Source: Pedobacter rhizosphaerae
GTDB lineage: Bacteria; Bacteroidota; Bacteroidia; Sphingobacteriales; Sphingobacteriaceae
Direction: 5' to 3'
Assembly (NCBI RefSeq): GCF_900111155.1
Contig: NZ_FOGG01000015.1
Coordinates: 1-64,000, forward strand
Length of the DNA stretch: 64,000 nt
The notes below the pieces were generated by a model. It was not told the DNA's origin, did no database searches, and saw only the letters and a program-made list of their open reading frames with translations. The translations under genes and the position numbers were made by a program. Position 1 is the first letter of the stretch. Every line of letters starts with the position of its first letter. Positions 9,770-18,967 of the stretch are shown here, piece after piece.

Positions 9770-11200
9770 TTACTCAACTACAGTGATTTTCAACATGTTG
9801 GTTTTTCCCTTAACTTCCATTGGAATGGCTGCAGTGTTGATTAAGATATCACCTGCTTTAACCAATTTCTTGCTCTTTAAGAAGTCGTTCACCTCAATAA
9901 TGGTATTATCAGTGCTTTCAAACTTATCGTAATAAAAACCTCTAACACCCCAAAGTAAACTAACTGTGTTTAATAATTCTCTGTTGCTGGTAAAAATAAA
10001 CACCAATGATTCTGAACGGTGGCTCGAAATTTCGAAGGCAGTATAACCGCTTAAAGTCATCGATACAATACCTACAGCATTGGTTTGCTTAGCTAAGAAA
10101 CAAGCCGAATCACAGATTGCATCACTTAAAAATGAAGGTGATTTTGGTTTTAAGAATTTATCTGGATTAAACGGATAATTGTTCTCTTCAATGTTCTGAA
10201 TAATTTTTTGCATGGTTTCGATAACGATCAGCGGGAATTCACCTACCGAAGTTTCTCCACTTAACATCACAGCATCAGCACCATCTAGAACAGAGTTAGC
10301 CACGTCATTCACCTCTGCACGGGTTGGACGAGGAGTTGTAATCATGCTTTCAAGCATTTGAGTAGCAATAATTACAGGTTTCGAAGCCGCCCTACATTTC
10401 TGAACAATCATTTTTTGTAGTAATGGAACTTCTTCCATCGGACATTCAACACCCAGGTCACCACGGGCAACCATTACACCATCAGTAACTGCAATAATCT
10501 CATCGATATTAGCAATGGCCTCTGGTTTCTCAATTTTAGCAATAACGCGGGCAGTTTTACCACGCTCAGCAATAATTTTTTTAAGCTCGATGATATCTTC
10601 TGCCTTACGAACGAAAGATAAACCAATCCACTCTACATTATTTTCCAATACAAACTCTAAGTTTTCACGATCCTCAGCAGTTAAAGAAGGGATAGAAACT
10701 TTAGTGTTCGGAAGGTTAACTCCTTTTCTTGATGTTAAAATACCACCGTGAACAACCTCACAAACTACCTCATCTTTTAAGTTGGTAGATAAAACTTTCA
10801 TTTGAAGTTTTCCATCATCTAAAAGGATGATTTCTCCAGCCTGAACGTCTTGAGGGAAGTTTTGGTAAGTGATATAAATGCGTTCTTCGTTACCAATGCA
10901 TTCATTGGTGGTGATGACAGTTGTGCTTCCGTTAATCAGGTTAATACCACCTTCTTTAACTAAGCCAATACGGATTTTAGGCCCTTGTAAATCAGCAAGG
11001 ATACCCACATTGTAATCGTATTTTTTATTAAGATCGCGGATAGTGTCTAAAACCGCTTGGTGATCTGCTTGTGAACCATGTGAAAAATTTAACCGGCAAA
11101 CATCTAAACCTGCGTTAAACATACTGTATAATACATCAGGTTTTGCCGATGCTGGCCCAAGTGTGGCAACAATTTTGGTTCTGGAATGAAAAGGTTTCAT
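9770..11200 (-). CDS. pyk: pyruvate kinase
   Basis: This 476-residue cytoplasmic enzyme converts phosphoenolpyruvate and ADP to pyruvate and ATP in glycolysis. The N-terminus is the TIM-barrel start (TKIVATLGPAS). The substrate loop is MVARGDLGVECPMEEVP, followed by PVIIATQMLESMI and TRAEVNDVANSVLDGADAVMLSGETSVG, then the C-terminal allosteric domain. Its length matches bacterial Pyk. It lies downstream of the IPExxxVDY gene on the same strand, separated by 150 bases that hold a 10-bp inverted repeat. It ends at a clear terminator next to tRNA-Ser. Confidence 0.97.
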   Translation of the reverse strand: MKPFHSRTKIVATLGPASAKPDVLYSMFNAGLDVCRLNFSHGSQADHQAVLDTIRDLNKKYDYNVGILADLQGPKIRIGLVKEGGINLINGSTTVITTNECIGNEERIYITYQNFPQDVQAGEIILLDDGKLQMKVLSTNLKDEVVCEVVHGGILTSRKGVNLPNTKVSIPSLTAEDRENLEFVLENNVEWIGLSFVRKAEDIIELKKIIAERGKTARVIAKIEKPEAIANIDEIIAVTDGVMVARGDLGVECPMEEVPLLQKMIVQKCRAASKPVIIATQMLESMITTPRPTRAEVNDVANSVLDGADAVMLSGETSVGEFPLIVIETMQKIIQNIEENNYPFNPDKFLKPKSPSFLSDAICDSACFLAKQTNAVGIVSMTLSGYTAFEISSHRSESLVFIFTSNRELLNTVSLLWGVRGFYYDKFESTDNTIIEVNDFLKSKKLVKAGDILINTAAIPMEVKGKTNMLKITVVE

Positions 11201-11220
11201 TTAATAATTGATTTTTAGCA

Positions 11221-11269
11221 ATGTAGTTTATTCGTCGCTAATTCACTATCTAAAGTAATTAAACTACAT
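11221..11269 (-). promoter_or_regulatory. inverted repeat in pyk 5' leader
   Basis: Perfect 10-base arms (atgtagttta at 11221-11230 and its complement at 11260-11269) are separated by 29 bases, 20 bases upstream of the pyk start. In RNA it could form a hairpin. Whether it regulates pyk is not known. Confidence 0.4.
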
Positions 11270-11350
11270 CAATTTTTATATATTTTGTTCTTCTGTTCGT
11301 TGTTTGTAACCCTCAAATATAGTGTAATTAATACACCAAGTATATAATTT

Positions 11351-11770
11351 TTATATTACCAAATTTTCCCTGCTCTTCAATTTGGTAGGCTCTATCTTTG
11401 CAGCAACCTGTATATCAGGCAGTTTGTTTAATCCGGCAATTAAATAATTAAGATCTTCTTTGTCAATAAATTCTCTAATAATCATGAAAAAATCTACGTT
11501 AGACATCTCCGGAATCAGCAGTCCGTCGCTACTTCTGTTGCTGATTAAATAATATTCTACCTCTCCTTGCTCTACAAAAAAGTAATATTTGGAAAAAGAC
11601 CAGGCCGGTTCGTCAATATTAAAAAATATTTCATGATCTTCTACCTTCTCAAATTCAGTGTTTAATCTCGTATTAATTTTGTGGCACAATACATAGTCTT
11701 TTAATGGCGCTGTGATCGCAATTAATATAAAATCAAGGTCTAAGGTTAATTTTAGGTAAGTTTTATTCAA
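11351..11770 (-). CDS. IPExxxVDY family protein
   Basis: This 139-residue protein carries the Bacteroidota-specific motif as IPEMSNVDF at about residues 93-101. The last residue is Phe instead of the usual Tyr. It has no signal peptide or membrane segment and its function is unknown. It is divergent from acpP-fabF-rnc and upstream of pyk on the same strand, a neighbourhood that I recall as common for this family. The hydrophobic N-terminus (LKLTLDLDFILIAITAPL) is a fold element and not a clear signal. Confidence 0.85.
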   Translation of the reverse strand: MNKTYLKLTLDLDFILIAITAPLKDYVLCHKINTRLNTEFEKVEDHEIFFNIDEPAWSFSKYYFFVEQGEVEYYLISNRSSDGLLIPEMSNVDFFMIIREFIDKEDLNYLIAGLNKLPDIQVAAKIEPTKLKSRENLVI

Positions 11771-11864
11771 GGTAAAATAAATTTTAAACAGAACGAAATT
11801 AAAAAACTAATTCTATATTCGTTGTGTTATTAAGATGCCAAAAATACGTGTCGAAATAAAAACA

Positions 11865-11895
11865 TTTGAAAATTGTAAGAATTTATTTTTCTTTG
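11865..11895 (+). promoter_or_regulatory. promoter of acpP-fabF-rnc
   Basis: A -33 element TTTG (11865-11868), a 19-base spacer, then TTTCTTTG (11888-11895) fit the Bacteroidota consensus TTTG / TAnnTTTG with one mismatch. Transcription would start near 11901, about 28 bases before acpP. Confidence 0.65.
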
Positions 11896-11928
11896 CACAG
11901 AATTATTTAACCATTAAATTATAAAATT

Positions 11929-12165
11929 ATGTCTGATATTGCTTCAAGAGTAAAGGCTATTATCGTAGAAAAACTAGGTGTTGATGAAAGCGAAGTTACA
12001 CCAGAGGCTTCATTCACCAACGATTTGGGTGCAGATTCTTTAGATACCGTAGAATTAATTATGGAATTTGAAAAAGAATTTAATGTAGCCATTCCTGATG
12101 ATCAGGCTGAAACCATCGGTACAGTTGGTCAAGCAATCGCTTATTTGGAAAAAAACGTTAAATAG
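11929..12165 (+). CDS. acpP: acyl carrier protein
   Basis: This 78-residue acidic protein carries the phosphopantetheine attachment motif [10 protein letters not shown] with Ser37. It shuttles growing acyl chains in type II fatty acid synthesis in the cytoplasm. It is followed 22 bases later by fabF and then rnc. The size and four-helix pattern are standard. Confidence 0.98.
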   Translation: MSDIASRVKAIIVEKLGVDESEVTPEASFTNDLGADSLDTVELIMEFEKEFNVAIPDDQAETIGTVGQAIAYLEKNVK

Positions 12166-12187
12166 AAAGTACGCTTTTTCAGTATAA

Positions 12188-13441
12188 ATGGAATTAAAAA
12201 GAGTAGTAGTAACAGGTTTGGGTGCGCTCACTCCTATAGGCAATAATGTTCCTGATTTTTGGGAAGGGTTGACTAACGGAGTGAGCGGTGCCGCTCCTAT
12301 TAAAGGTTTTGACACTGAAAAGTTCAAAACTAAATTCGCTTGTGAGGTAAAAAACTTTAATCCAGAAGACTTTTTGGAGAAAAAAGAAGCCCGTAAGCTT
12401 GATCCGTTTGTACAATATGCTCTTGTAGCTACAGAGGAGGCGGTAAAGGATGGTGGGTTTGATTTTACAAATCTGGATACCAACCGTATCGGTGTAATCT
12501 GGGGTGCTGGCATAGGTGGATTGAAAACTTTTTTAGATGAAATTTCAAATTTCGCTAAGGGAGATGGTACGCCAAGATACAATCCATTTTTTATTCCTAA
12601 AATGATTATTGATATTGCCCCAGGGCATATCTCTATCAAATACGGCTTACGTGGGCCAAATTTTGCAACCGTTTCTGCTTGTGCTTCTTCAACCAATGCC
12701 ATGATTGATGCATTTAACTATATCCGCTTGGGTATGGCCGATGTAATTATCAGTGGTGGTTCTGAGGCGATCATTAATGAAGCGGGGATGGGTGGTTTCA
12801 ATGCCATGCATGCATTATCCACACGTAATGACGATCCAACTACAGCTTCACGTCCGTTTGATAAAGACCGTGATGGTTTTGTTGCTGGTGAAGGCGCTGG
12901 AACAATTATCTTAGAAGAACTTGAACACGCAAAAGCAAGGGGAGCAAAAATTTATGCCGAACTTGTGGGTGGTGGAATGAGTGCTGATGCAAATCACATT
13001 ACCGCTCCACATCCTGAAGGTTTAGGTGCTAAAATGGTAATGTCTAACGCTTTAAGAGACGCAGGTTTAAGTACTGCCGATATCGATTATATCAATGTTC
13101 ATGGAACTTCTACACCTTTGGGTGATATTAGTGAAACCAAGGCCATTGCAGATTTATTCGGTGAGGATGCTTACAAACTGAATATCAGCTCGACAAAATC
13201 TATGACTGGTCACCTATTAGGGGCAGCTGGAGCAATTGAGGCAATTGCCGCAATTCTTTCTGTACAAAATGATATTGTTCCTCCAACAATTAATCACTTT
13301 ACAGATGATCCTGCGTTTGATCCAAAACTGAACTTCACTTTCAACAAAGCTCAAAAACGTACAGTTAGAGCGGCGTTAAGCAATACTTTCGGTTTCGGTG
13401 GGCACAATGCTTCGGTAATTTTCAAAAAATACGAAGATTAA
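12188..13441 (+). CDS. fabF: beta-ketoacyl-ACP synthase II
   Basis: This 417-residue condensing enzyme elongates acyl-ACP with malonyl-ACP. It has the thiolase-like fold with catalytic Cys in SACASSTNAM near residue 166, His in HGTSTPLGD near 306 and His in TKSMTGHLLGAAGAIEA near 343. The start RRVVVTGLGALTPIG-like (KRVVVTGLGALTPIG) is typical. It follows acpP directly, the ACP being its substrate carrier, and precedes rnc. Confidence 0.97.
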   Translation: MELKRVVVTGLGALTPIGNNVPDFWEGLTNGVSGAAPIKGFDTEKFKTKFACEVKNFNPEDFLEKKEARKLDPFVQYALVATEEAVKDGGFDFTNLDTNRIGVIWGAGIGGLKTFLDEISNFAKGDGTPRYNPFFIPKMIIDIAPGHISIKYGLRGPNFATVSACASSTNAMIDAFNYIRLGMADVIISGGSEAIINEAGMGGFNAMHALSTRNDDPTTASRPFDKDRDGFVAGEGAGTIILEELEHAKARGAKIYAELVGGGMSADANHITAPHPEGLGAKMVMSNALRDAGLSTADIDYINVHGTSTPLGDISETKAIADLFGEDAYKLNISSTKSMTGHLLGAAGAIEAIAAILSVQNDIVPPTINHFTDDPAFDPKLNFTFNKAQKRTVRAALSNTFGFGGHNASVIFKKYED

Positions 13442-13533
13442 TCCTGCAGCTTGCTTTATAATTTTGTATGCTGACTAAAAATAGATAACTTAGTTAAATA
13501 TGCTCATAAGCCGCTAATTGTGTTATTTATTTA

Positions 13534-14262
13534 ATGCCGATATTCAAATTATATAAACTTTATATTTCTCCTGAAAAGGAGTTTGTAAAAAAGCTTAAGA
13601 ACATTTTGGGCTTTGTTCCGGGCAATGTTGCGCTTTATAAAATGGCGTTCAGACATCGTTCTGTGGCCAAAGTTTTAAAGAATGGAAGTCGAAGTAGTAA
13701 TGAAAGGCTCGAATTTTTAGGGGATGCTGTTTTGGGCTCTGTGATCGCAGAGCTACTTTTTAAACATTATCCCTACAAAGAGGAAGGCTTTTTAACTGAA
13801 ATGCGATCGAAGATTGTAAACCGGGCAAACTTAAACCAATTGGCAAAGAAGATCGGGTTTGATAAACTCATTCAATTCGATCAGAGATCCGTGAGTGTTC
13901 AAACCAAGCATAATTCTATGCTGGGCGATGCCTTCGAAGCCATTATTGGAGCCATTTACCTGGATAAGGGCTATAATTTTACCAAAGAATTTTTACTGCG
14001 CAGAATTGTTAAGCCACACATCGATATTCATACATTAGAGCTTACTGAAACCAATTTCAAAAGTAAATTGATAGAATGGTGTCAGCGCCATGGTAAAGAT
14101 GTGATGTTTGAGCTCGTACAGAACGATGAGGGTGAAAGCGCTAAATTGTTTACCATCAGTGCCATTGTAGATGGAGAAAAGCATGGTACAGGACGCGATT
14201 ACAACAAGAAGAACGCTGAAAAATTGGCGGCAGAGAAAGCTTGCGAAGCGTTGAGTATCTAG
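13534..14262 (+). CDS. rnc: ribonuclease III
   Basis: This 242-residue endonuclease cleaves double-stranded RNA, including rRNA precursors. The family signature ERLEFLGDAVLGSV lies at about 60-73, with a second acidic site at GDAFEAIIGAIYLD. A C-terminal dsRNA-binding domain ends with KNAEKLAAEKACEAL. It starts 92 bases after fabF, so it may be part of the acpP operon. It is the natural candidate to process hairpins formed by the inverted heptamer arrays elsewhere in the window, but this is only inference. Confidence 0.96.
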   Translation: MPIFKLYKLYISPEKEFVKKLKNILGFVPGNVALYKMAFRHRSVAKVLKNGSRSSNERLEFLGDAVLGSVIAELLFKHYPYKEEGFLTEMRSKIVNRANLNQLAKKIGFDKLIQFDQRSVSVQTKHNSMLGDAFEAIIGAIYLDKGYNFTKEFLLRRIVKPHIDIHTLELTETNFKSKLIEWCQRHGKDVMFELVQNDEGESAKLFTISAIVDGEKHGTGRDYNKKNAEKLAAEKACEALSI

Positions 14263-14335
14263 TTTATCGGTTAACTTTAAGCTGCTAGAGTCATTGAATT
14301 GCTTAACTGTTTAATTGCTAAATTGTTTAACCGCG

Positions 14336-14384
14336 ACTGCAAACTGTTTACTGCAAACTGAGAACTGAGAACTGCAAACTGCTA
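14336..14384. repeat. perfect heptamer array (actgnnn x7)
   Basis: Seven consecutive units all begin actg and differ only in the last three bases: actgcaa, actgttt, actgcaa, actgaga, actgaga, actgcaa, actgcta. Weaker heptads extend from about 14300 to 14420. The array fills the gap between convergent rnc and the next gene. Confidence 0.85.
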
Positions 14385-14422
14385 AAGGCGATTGAGCGAT
14401 ACTCCCAACTCCAATCTCCAAA

Positions 14423-15136
14423 CTACTTCCCCTTTCCCAGCGTATCTGTAAACTTTTTCGAAGATTCCTTAATGTATTTGATGTAATCGTAGCTGTTCCA
14501 GAACTGGGCTTTTTCATATTCTGGTCGGCAATTTAACATGTAAGTTTCCAGGTTTTTTCCTCTTAAATCGGTATTATTCTGGATAATTGTGCCATTGAAA
14601 TATTGATCAATCTGGCTTTGCTTAATTTCATTATCCGCATAACGACCAAAACGTCTTGCATTTTTAGGGTCTTTACCCAGAAGATTATACAGGGCATTTA
14701 AAGGCTGGAAAACAGCAGAGAGAAATTTGGTTTTACCACCGTTATAAACGCCTTTATTTTTAAACTCCTGTTTAATTTCAGCCAGGTCCTGTTGCTTGGT
14801 ATTTCCCCTTACGGTAACCTCATCCAGTGTAGTCGTTTCCCTTATTAAATAGATAATAAGGTCTTGAGTGCCGTTAACCGCTACGCGTTGATCTATCAGG
14901 TTTCTTTTAGAAATGTAGAGCGTATCGCCAACCTTAGCTCTCAGCTGAAACATGCCCATATCATTACTACCTACGCCTATACCCGTGCGCATGTTGGTAA
15001 TTTCTGCCAGTGCAATTCTGATGTTAGAACCCCGCTCAATCACTACACCCTTTACAATAAAATCCTGACTCCGCGCCACAAAATTAAAGCAAATTAAGGT
15101 AACCAGTAAACAGGAAAAGATTTTGAGGGCTTTCAT
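14423..15136 (-). CDS. carboxypeptidase-regulatory-like domain protein
   Basis: This 237-residue protein has an N-terminal signal peptide (IFSCLLVTLICFNFVARSQ) and a CarboxypepD-regulatory-like beta-sandwich at about 27-105 (VKGVVIERGSNIRIALAEI ... TLDEVTVRG). That domain is usually found at the start of SusC receptors. The C-terminal 130 residues are charged and helical and do not resemble a barrel. It is probably a periplasmic or envelope protein; its function is unknown. It converges with rnc across a heptamer array. Confidence 0.75.
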   Translation of the reverse strand: MKALKIFSCLLVTLICFNFVARSQDFIVKGVVIERGSNIRIALAEITNMRTGIGVGSNDMGMFQLRAKVGDTLYISKRNLIDQRVAVNGTQDLIIYLIRETTTLDEVTVRGNTKQQDLAEIKQEFKNKGVYNGGKTKFLSAVFQPLNALYNLLGKDPKNARRFGRYADNEIKQSQIDQYFNGTIIQNNTDLRGKNLETYMLNCRPEYEKAQFWNSYDYIKYIKESSKKFTDTLGKGK

Positions 15137-15207
15137 CAGGTATAAGATATTTTTTGTAAAATTAACAATTGTTAACTGGGAAAGTTGTTAAAAAAACGTT
15201 AATCCGC

Positions 15208-15978
15208 ATGAGAAAGTTTGTTGGGCTAATTTATTTGTTGTATTCAGGCTTGATATTTTTCCTGTTAATGCTGCTGGTTTGTCCCTTCATTGTGTTATCT
15301 ACCGCCTTGTTTAAAGAAAAAACAGGCAGGAAGATGGCCTTCTTTTTTCTTAAGGTATGGGCCTGGGGTTTTAGTCTGTCAACTTTTTTATGGTTTAGCA
15401 GTCAAGGTAGAAAAAGCATAGATACCGATAAGGCTTACATTTATGTTGGTAACCATGGTTCTTTTCTGGATGCTGTAGCGATAGTAATCTGCATCCCGCA
15501 GGCTTTTAGTCCGCTGGGAAAGATAGAAATGTTGAAGATTCCGGTTTTTGGCTGGATTTACAAACGTTTGGTGGTGATGATTGATAGAAGCAGCAGGGAA
15601 AGTAGAGACCAATCGGTAGCAGAGCTGAGAAAGGATTTAGCCGATGGACAGTCCATTTTAATTTTTCCGGAGGGAACAATGAATAAAACCGACGAGCCTT
15701 TGGCACCCTTTTACGATGGAGCTTTTCGCTTAGCTATAGAAACTCAAACCCCTATTATGCCTTTCGCTATTTTGAATAGCAAAGAACATTTACCCCGTAA
15801 AAACCCCTTATTATTAAACCCTGGTATTATTGACATGAAGTTTGGAACGGCAATACCGGTAGATGGCTTACAGGCTACCGATTTAGAAAAATTAAAGGCA
15901 ACTACGTTCAGTACAATACTATCTATGTTAGAAAACCCTGCCACTGGGGAAGCGATCAATCTAAAAACAGTTCACTAA
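15208..15978 (+). CDS. 1-acyl-sn-glycerol-3-phosphate acyltransferase family
   Basis: This 256-residue membrane-associated acyltransferase has one N-terminal hydrophobic segment (about 5-31). It has the NHGSFLD block with His83 and Asp88 (HxxxxD) and the FPEGT block at 153-157, which binds the glycerol phosphate. It probably acylates lysophosphatidic acid to phosphatidic acid, or a related lipid. I chose ATG 15208; an in-frame TTG at 15169 would add 13 residues but overlaps the promoter region shared with the divergent gene. It stands alone. Confidence 0.88.
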   Translation: MRKFVGLIYLLYSGLIFFLLMLLVCPFIVLSTALFKEKTGRKMAFFFLKVWAWGFSLSTFLWFSSQGRKSIDTDKAYIYVGNHGSFLDAVAIVICIPQAFSPLGKIEMLKIPVFGWIYKRLVVMIDRSSRESRDQSVAELRKDLADGQSILIFPEGTMNKTDEPLAPFYDGAFRLAIETQTPIMPFAILNSKEHLPRKNPLLLNPGIIDMKFGTAIPVDGLQATDLEKLKATTFSTILSMLENPATGEAINLKTVH

Positions 15979-16092
15979 TTTTTCTTACCTTTCCATTATA
16001 AAATGAGCTAGATTAATTATCATTCTTTAATGCATTGTAAGACTTTTTTTTTAAAGTAGTAGTAAACATTGTATAGGTCTTTATATACATAT

Positions 16093-16968
16093 TTATTTCT
16101 TTGGGTCTTCCTTCTTATGTACAATAGCCCTCAGCATGTTTGGGCTTTCGGCATCCGCATCTTCAATGCTTTTTGAAGATTGTAGAGACTTTAATTGTTG
16201 AATTGCAGATCTACGTAATATTTTGAAACGGTCATCAATACTCATATTGGCCCGGATGAGTTCTGCGTTTACAACCTCCAAACCATTCAATACGATCAGT
16301 TGGTGGACTGTAGCGTAATCCCTCATATTTTCACCATTTAATGCCAGTTGCGGATTATTTTCTTTCCACTGCTTAGCGGTATATCCGTACATAGCTTGAT
16401 TCAATAGGTCTGCTTCCGTAGCGTATAGAAAACCTTCCTTATCCTTTGGGAGATTTTTGGCTGGTATTAATACGTCTTTTATTGCGTCTGTTTGAACCCT
16501 GTAATTTGCTTTTGTAAGAACACGACGTACGTCCCAAGCTTGATTCAGTTGTTTTGACTCAAAGTCCTTTAGTCTTTGGAATTCCTGTATCAGCAAAAGC
16601 TTAAATTCCGGACTAATCCATGTCCCGAATTCGAAAGCTATATCCTTATGAGCATAGGTTCCCCCATATTTTCCTGATTTTGAAATTATACCAATGGCTC
16701 CCGTGGCATCAATCCATTTTTTTGGTGTTAGGGTAAAATTATTTAAGCCGGCTTCTTTTCTAAAGGTGTCGAATTCGACACCTTTAAAATCTGGGTTGTA
16801 TAACTTTTCCCAAATTCCGAGGAACTCAACTGTGTTTCTGTTCCGCATCCAATTTTTTATATGGTCTACGCCTTCCTCACCCTTTACCATGTCTGTAAGG
16901 CAGATGTAATCTTGATCGTTTTTTGCCACTATGCTTATCTCCACTCCCTTTAAATTGATTTTACTCAT
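16093..16968 (-). CDS. KilA-N domain protein
   Basis: This 291-residue protein carries a KilA-N DNA-binding domain at about 15-120 (ICLTDMVK ... IKNWMRNRNTVEFLGIWE ... WIDATGAIGIISKSGKYGGTYAHKDIAFEFGTWISPEF), followed by a helical C-terminal part with QLKSLQSSKSIEDAD. KilA-N proteins are typical of phages and mobile DNA, often as antirepressors. Here the gene stands alone between plsC and yicC, with no phage genes nearby. It is probably a cargo or relic gene that arrived by transfer; the function is unknown. Confidence 0.85.
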   Translation of the reverse strand: MSKINLKGVEISIVAKNDQDYICLTDMVKGEEGVDHIKNWMRNRNTVEFLGIWEKLYNPDFKGVEFDTFRKEAGLNNFTLTPKKWIDATGAIGIISKSGKYGGTYAHKDIAFEFGTWISPEFKLLLIQEFQRLKDFESKQLNQAWDVRRVLTKANYRVQTDAIKDVLIPAKNLPKDKEGFLYATEADLLNQAMYGYTAKQWKENNPQLALNGENMRDYATVHQLIVLNGLEVVNAELIRANMSIDDRFKILRRSAIQQLKSLQSSKSIEDADAESPNMLRAIVHKKEDPKK

Positions 16969-17181
16969 GAGCTTTTAATTTAGATTCAAAAAATTACACT
17001 GATTTTTAGTTAAAAACATTCATAATATCGTTGCCCATTAGCGTGCTGAAAGCTTTCTTAAATGATTCTTTCATGTAATCACTTTTCAGTTGGTAATAGT
17101 GTATGAAAGTATATCAAAAGTAATCAATATCAAAGCGCTAAAAAAATTAGTATAAGCTATTTAATTATTATCTATTGTGTT

Positions 17182-17213
17182 TTTGTGTTATCTCTTATTT
17201 ATAGCTAGCTTTG
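17182..17213 (+). promoter_or_regulatory. promoter of yicC, near-leaderless
   Basis: TTTG (17182-17185), 20 bases, then TAGCTTTG (17206-17213) match the Bacteroidota consensus fully. The yicC ATG is only three bases further on, so the transcript would start at or within a few bases of the start codon. Confidence 0.7.
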
Positions 17214-17216
17214 CGC

Positions 17217-18092
17217 ATGATTAAATCCATGACGGGATACGGCTTAGCAACAGCTGATTATGCAAATGCAAAGTACAGTGTCGAAATCAAATCGCTCAAC
17301 AGCAAGTTTCTGGAGCTGAATTTAAAATTCCCTAAGGCTTTTTCTGAAAAGGAACTGATTATTAGAAATATCTGTAGTAAAGACATTGAAAGAGGTAAGG
17401 TAAGCTTAAGTATCACCGTAGAAAGAAATGGCGGCGAAGTTACCGGGGCTACCATCAATACTGCATTACTCAGTCATTATTATAACCAATTAATTGCGGT
17501 AAACGAATCGCTGAATGCCAATAGCAGCAATCTTTTACAAACGGCTTTAACCTTTCCCGATGTAATTAATTACAAAGAGGAGAGTGTAAGCGAAGATGAG
17601 TGGAATCATCTGTACAAAGTGTTTACACAGGCACTAAGCAATTTCAATCAATTTAGAGAAGATGAGGGAGCTGTTTTAAAGGCAGATCTTGCACTTCGTA
17701 TTACCAATATTCTGTCTTATTTCAAATCAGTAGAAGAACTGGAACCGAGAAGAATTACTGCTATTCGCGATAAATTTGCTCAGTTTTTAGATGATGCAGT
17801 AGGTAAGGTAAATATTGATCAGAATCGTTTTGAACAGGAATTAATCTATTACATTGATAAAATTGATATTACTGAAGAAAAAACGAGGTTGAAAAGCCAC
17901 TGTGATTATTTCTTGCAAACTTTAGACAGTAAAGAAGCTAACGGAAAGAAAATGGGATTTATCTCTCAGGAAATTGGAAGAGAAATTAATACCATGGGTG
18001 CCAAAGCAAATGATGCGCAAATGCAACAGTTCGTGGTGGGAATGAAAGAAGAGTTAGAAAAAATTAAAGAACAATTACTAAACGTATTATAG
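17217..18092 (+). CDS. yicC: YicC/YloC family endoribonuclease
   Basis: This 291-residue cytoplasmic protein starts with the family hallmark MIKSMTGYG and ends with the DUF1732 block (KEANGKKMGFISQEIGREINTMGAKANDA). YicC proteins are RNases implicated in RNA turnover. I chose ATG 17217, since it gives the canonical MTGYG start; an in-frame TTG lies two codons upstream. It begins the yicC-gmk-nadD run usual for the phylum, interrupted here by a VapBC pair. Confidence 0.93.
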   Translation: MIKSMTGYGLATADYANAKYSVEIKSLNSKFLELNLKFPKAFSEKELIIRNICSKDIERGKVSLSITVERNGGEVTGATINTALLSHYYNQLIAVNESLNANSSNLLQTALTFPDVINYKEESVSEDEWNHLYKVFTQALSNFNQFREDEGAVLKADLALRITNILSYFKSVEELEPRRITAIRDKFAQFLDDAVGKVNIDQNRFEQELIYYIDKIDITEEKTRLKSHCDYFLQTLDSKEANGKKMGFISQEIGREINTMGAKANDAQMQQFVVGMKEELEKIKEQLLNVL

Positions 18093-18105
18093 CAGCTCAA
18101 AGCGC

Positions 18106-18133
18106 AAAACCAAAGCCTAATCTTTGGTTTTTC
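18106..18133 (+). terminator. terminator-like hairpin between yicC and gmk
   Basis: A perfect 10-bp stem (aaaaccaaag / ctttggtttt) with the loop cctaat runs into TT and a short T-rich run. It lies 14 bases after yicC and could reduce read-through into gmk. Confidence 0.65.
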
Positions 18134-18158
18134 TGCTTTAGTCTTTAGTCTTAATAAA

Positions 18159-18728
18159 ATGAAACAAGGCAAATTAATTATATTTTCGGCACCATCTGGA
18201 GCAGGTAAAACAACAATTGTACAACATCTTTTAACCAAATTCCCTGAGTTGAGTTTTTCTATTTCTGCTACCACACGCGAAAGCAGAGGCACTGAGCAAC
18301 ATAAAAAGGATTACTATTTTATCTCTAAAGAAGAATTCTTGCACCGTGTTTCACAACACGACTTTGTAGAGTTTGAAGAGGTATACAACGGAACATTTTA
18401 TGGAACGTTGCGTTCGGAGATTCAGCGCATTTGGGATGCCGATAAACATGTAATTTTTGATATTGATGTAGAAGGTGGCTTGCGTTTAAAAAGAAAATAT
18501 GAAGAAGATGCATTAGCTATTTTTGTTCAACCTCCGTCATTAGAAGTGCTTAAAGAGCGTTTGGCCGGCCGTGGAACCGACAGTGCTGCAAAATTGCAGG
18601 AACGCTTTGCCAAAGCCGAAAAAGAACTTCAGTATGCAGATAAGTTTGATGTAGTATTGAAGAATTTCGATTTGGATATTGCCTGTGCAGAAGCAGAGCA
18701 GCTTGTTTCGGACTTTTTGAATAAATGA
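18159..18728 (+). CDS. gmk: guanylate kinase
   Basis: This 189-residue enzyme phosphorylates GMP to GDP with ATP. The P-loop is SAPSGAGKTT at about 10-19. The GMP-binding segment SISATTRESRGTEQHKKDYYF follows at about 34-54, then the core (VIFDIDVEGGLRLK). Length and motifs are standard. It is downstream of yicC; nadD would normally follow but is displaced by a toxin-antitoxin pair. Confidence 0.97.
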   Translation: MKQGKLIIFSAPSGAGKTTIVQHLLTKFPELSFSISATTRESRGTEQHKKDYYFISKEEFLHRVSQHDFVEFEEVYNGTFYGTLRSEIQRIWDADKHVIFDIDVEGGLRLKRKYEEDALAIFVQPPSLEVLKERLAGRGTDSAAKLQERFAKAEKELQYADKFDVVLKNFDLDIACAEAEQLVSDFLNK

Positions 18729-18763
18729 TCTTGAGTAAACATTAAAAGTCTTATATTTATATT

Positions 18764-18967
18764 ATGACTGATATTCAATTGTATAGCCAGATTTCTGCCC
18801 TGCCTTCAGACCTGAAGAAGCAAGTATCTGATTTTGTATCTTCACTTAGGAAAAAGTCTGGAGAAGGCAAAAAACAGAAGGAAAGGCATTTTGGCTATGC
18901 AAAAGGATTTTTTCAAATCAATGATGACTTTGATGAGCCATTAGACGATTTTAAGGACTATATGTAA
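18764..18967 (+). CDS. DUF2281-type antitoxin, VapB-like
   Basis: This 67-residue protein has an N-terminal helix pattern (IQLYSQISALPSDLKKQVSDFV) and an acidic C-terminal tail (FQINDDFDEPLDDFKDYM). This layout is typical of DUF2281 antitoxins that wrap and block a PIN toxin. Its stop codon is immediately followed by the toxin ATG, so the two are translated together. The antitoxin usually represses its own operon; no operator is evident to me. Confidence 0.85.
   Translation: MTDIQLYSQISALPSDLKKQVSDFVSSLRKKSGEGKKQKERHFGYAKGFFQINDDFDEPLDDFKDYM

Noticed and set aside
16093-16968. Prophage
   Set aside because: Only the KilA-N gene is present; no integrase, structural or lysis genes or attachment repeats are seen around it.
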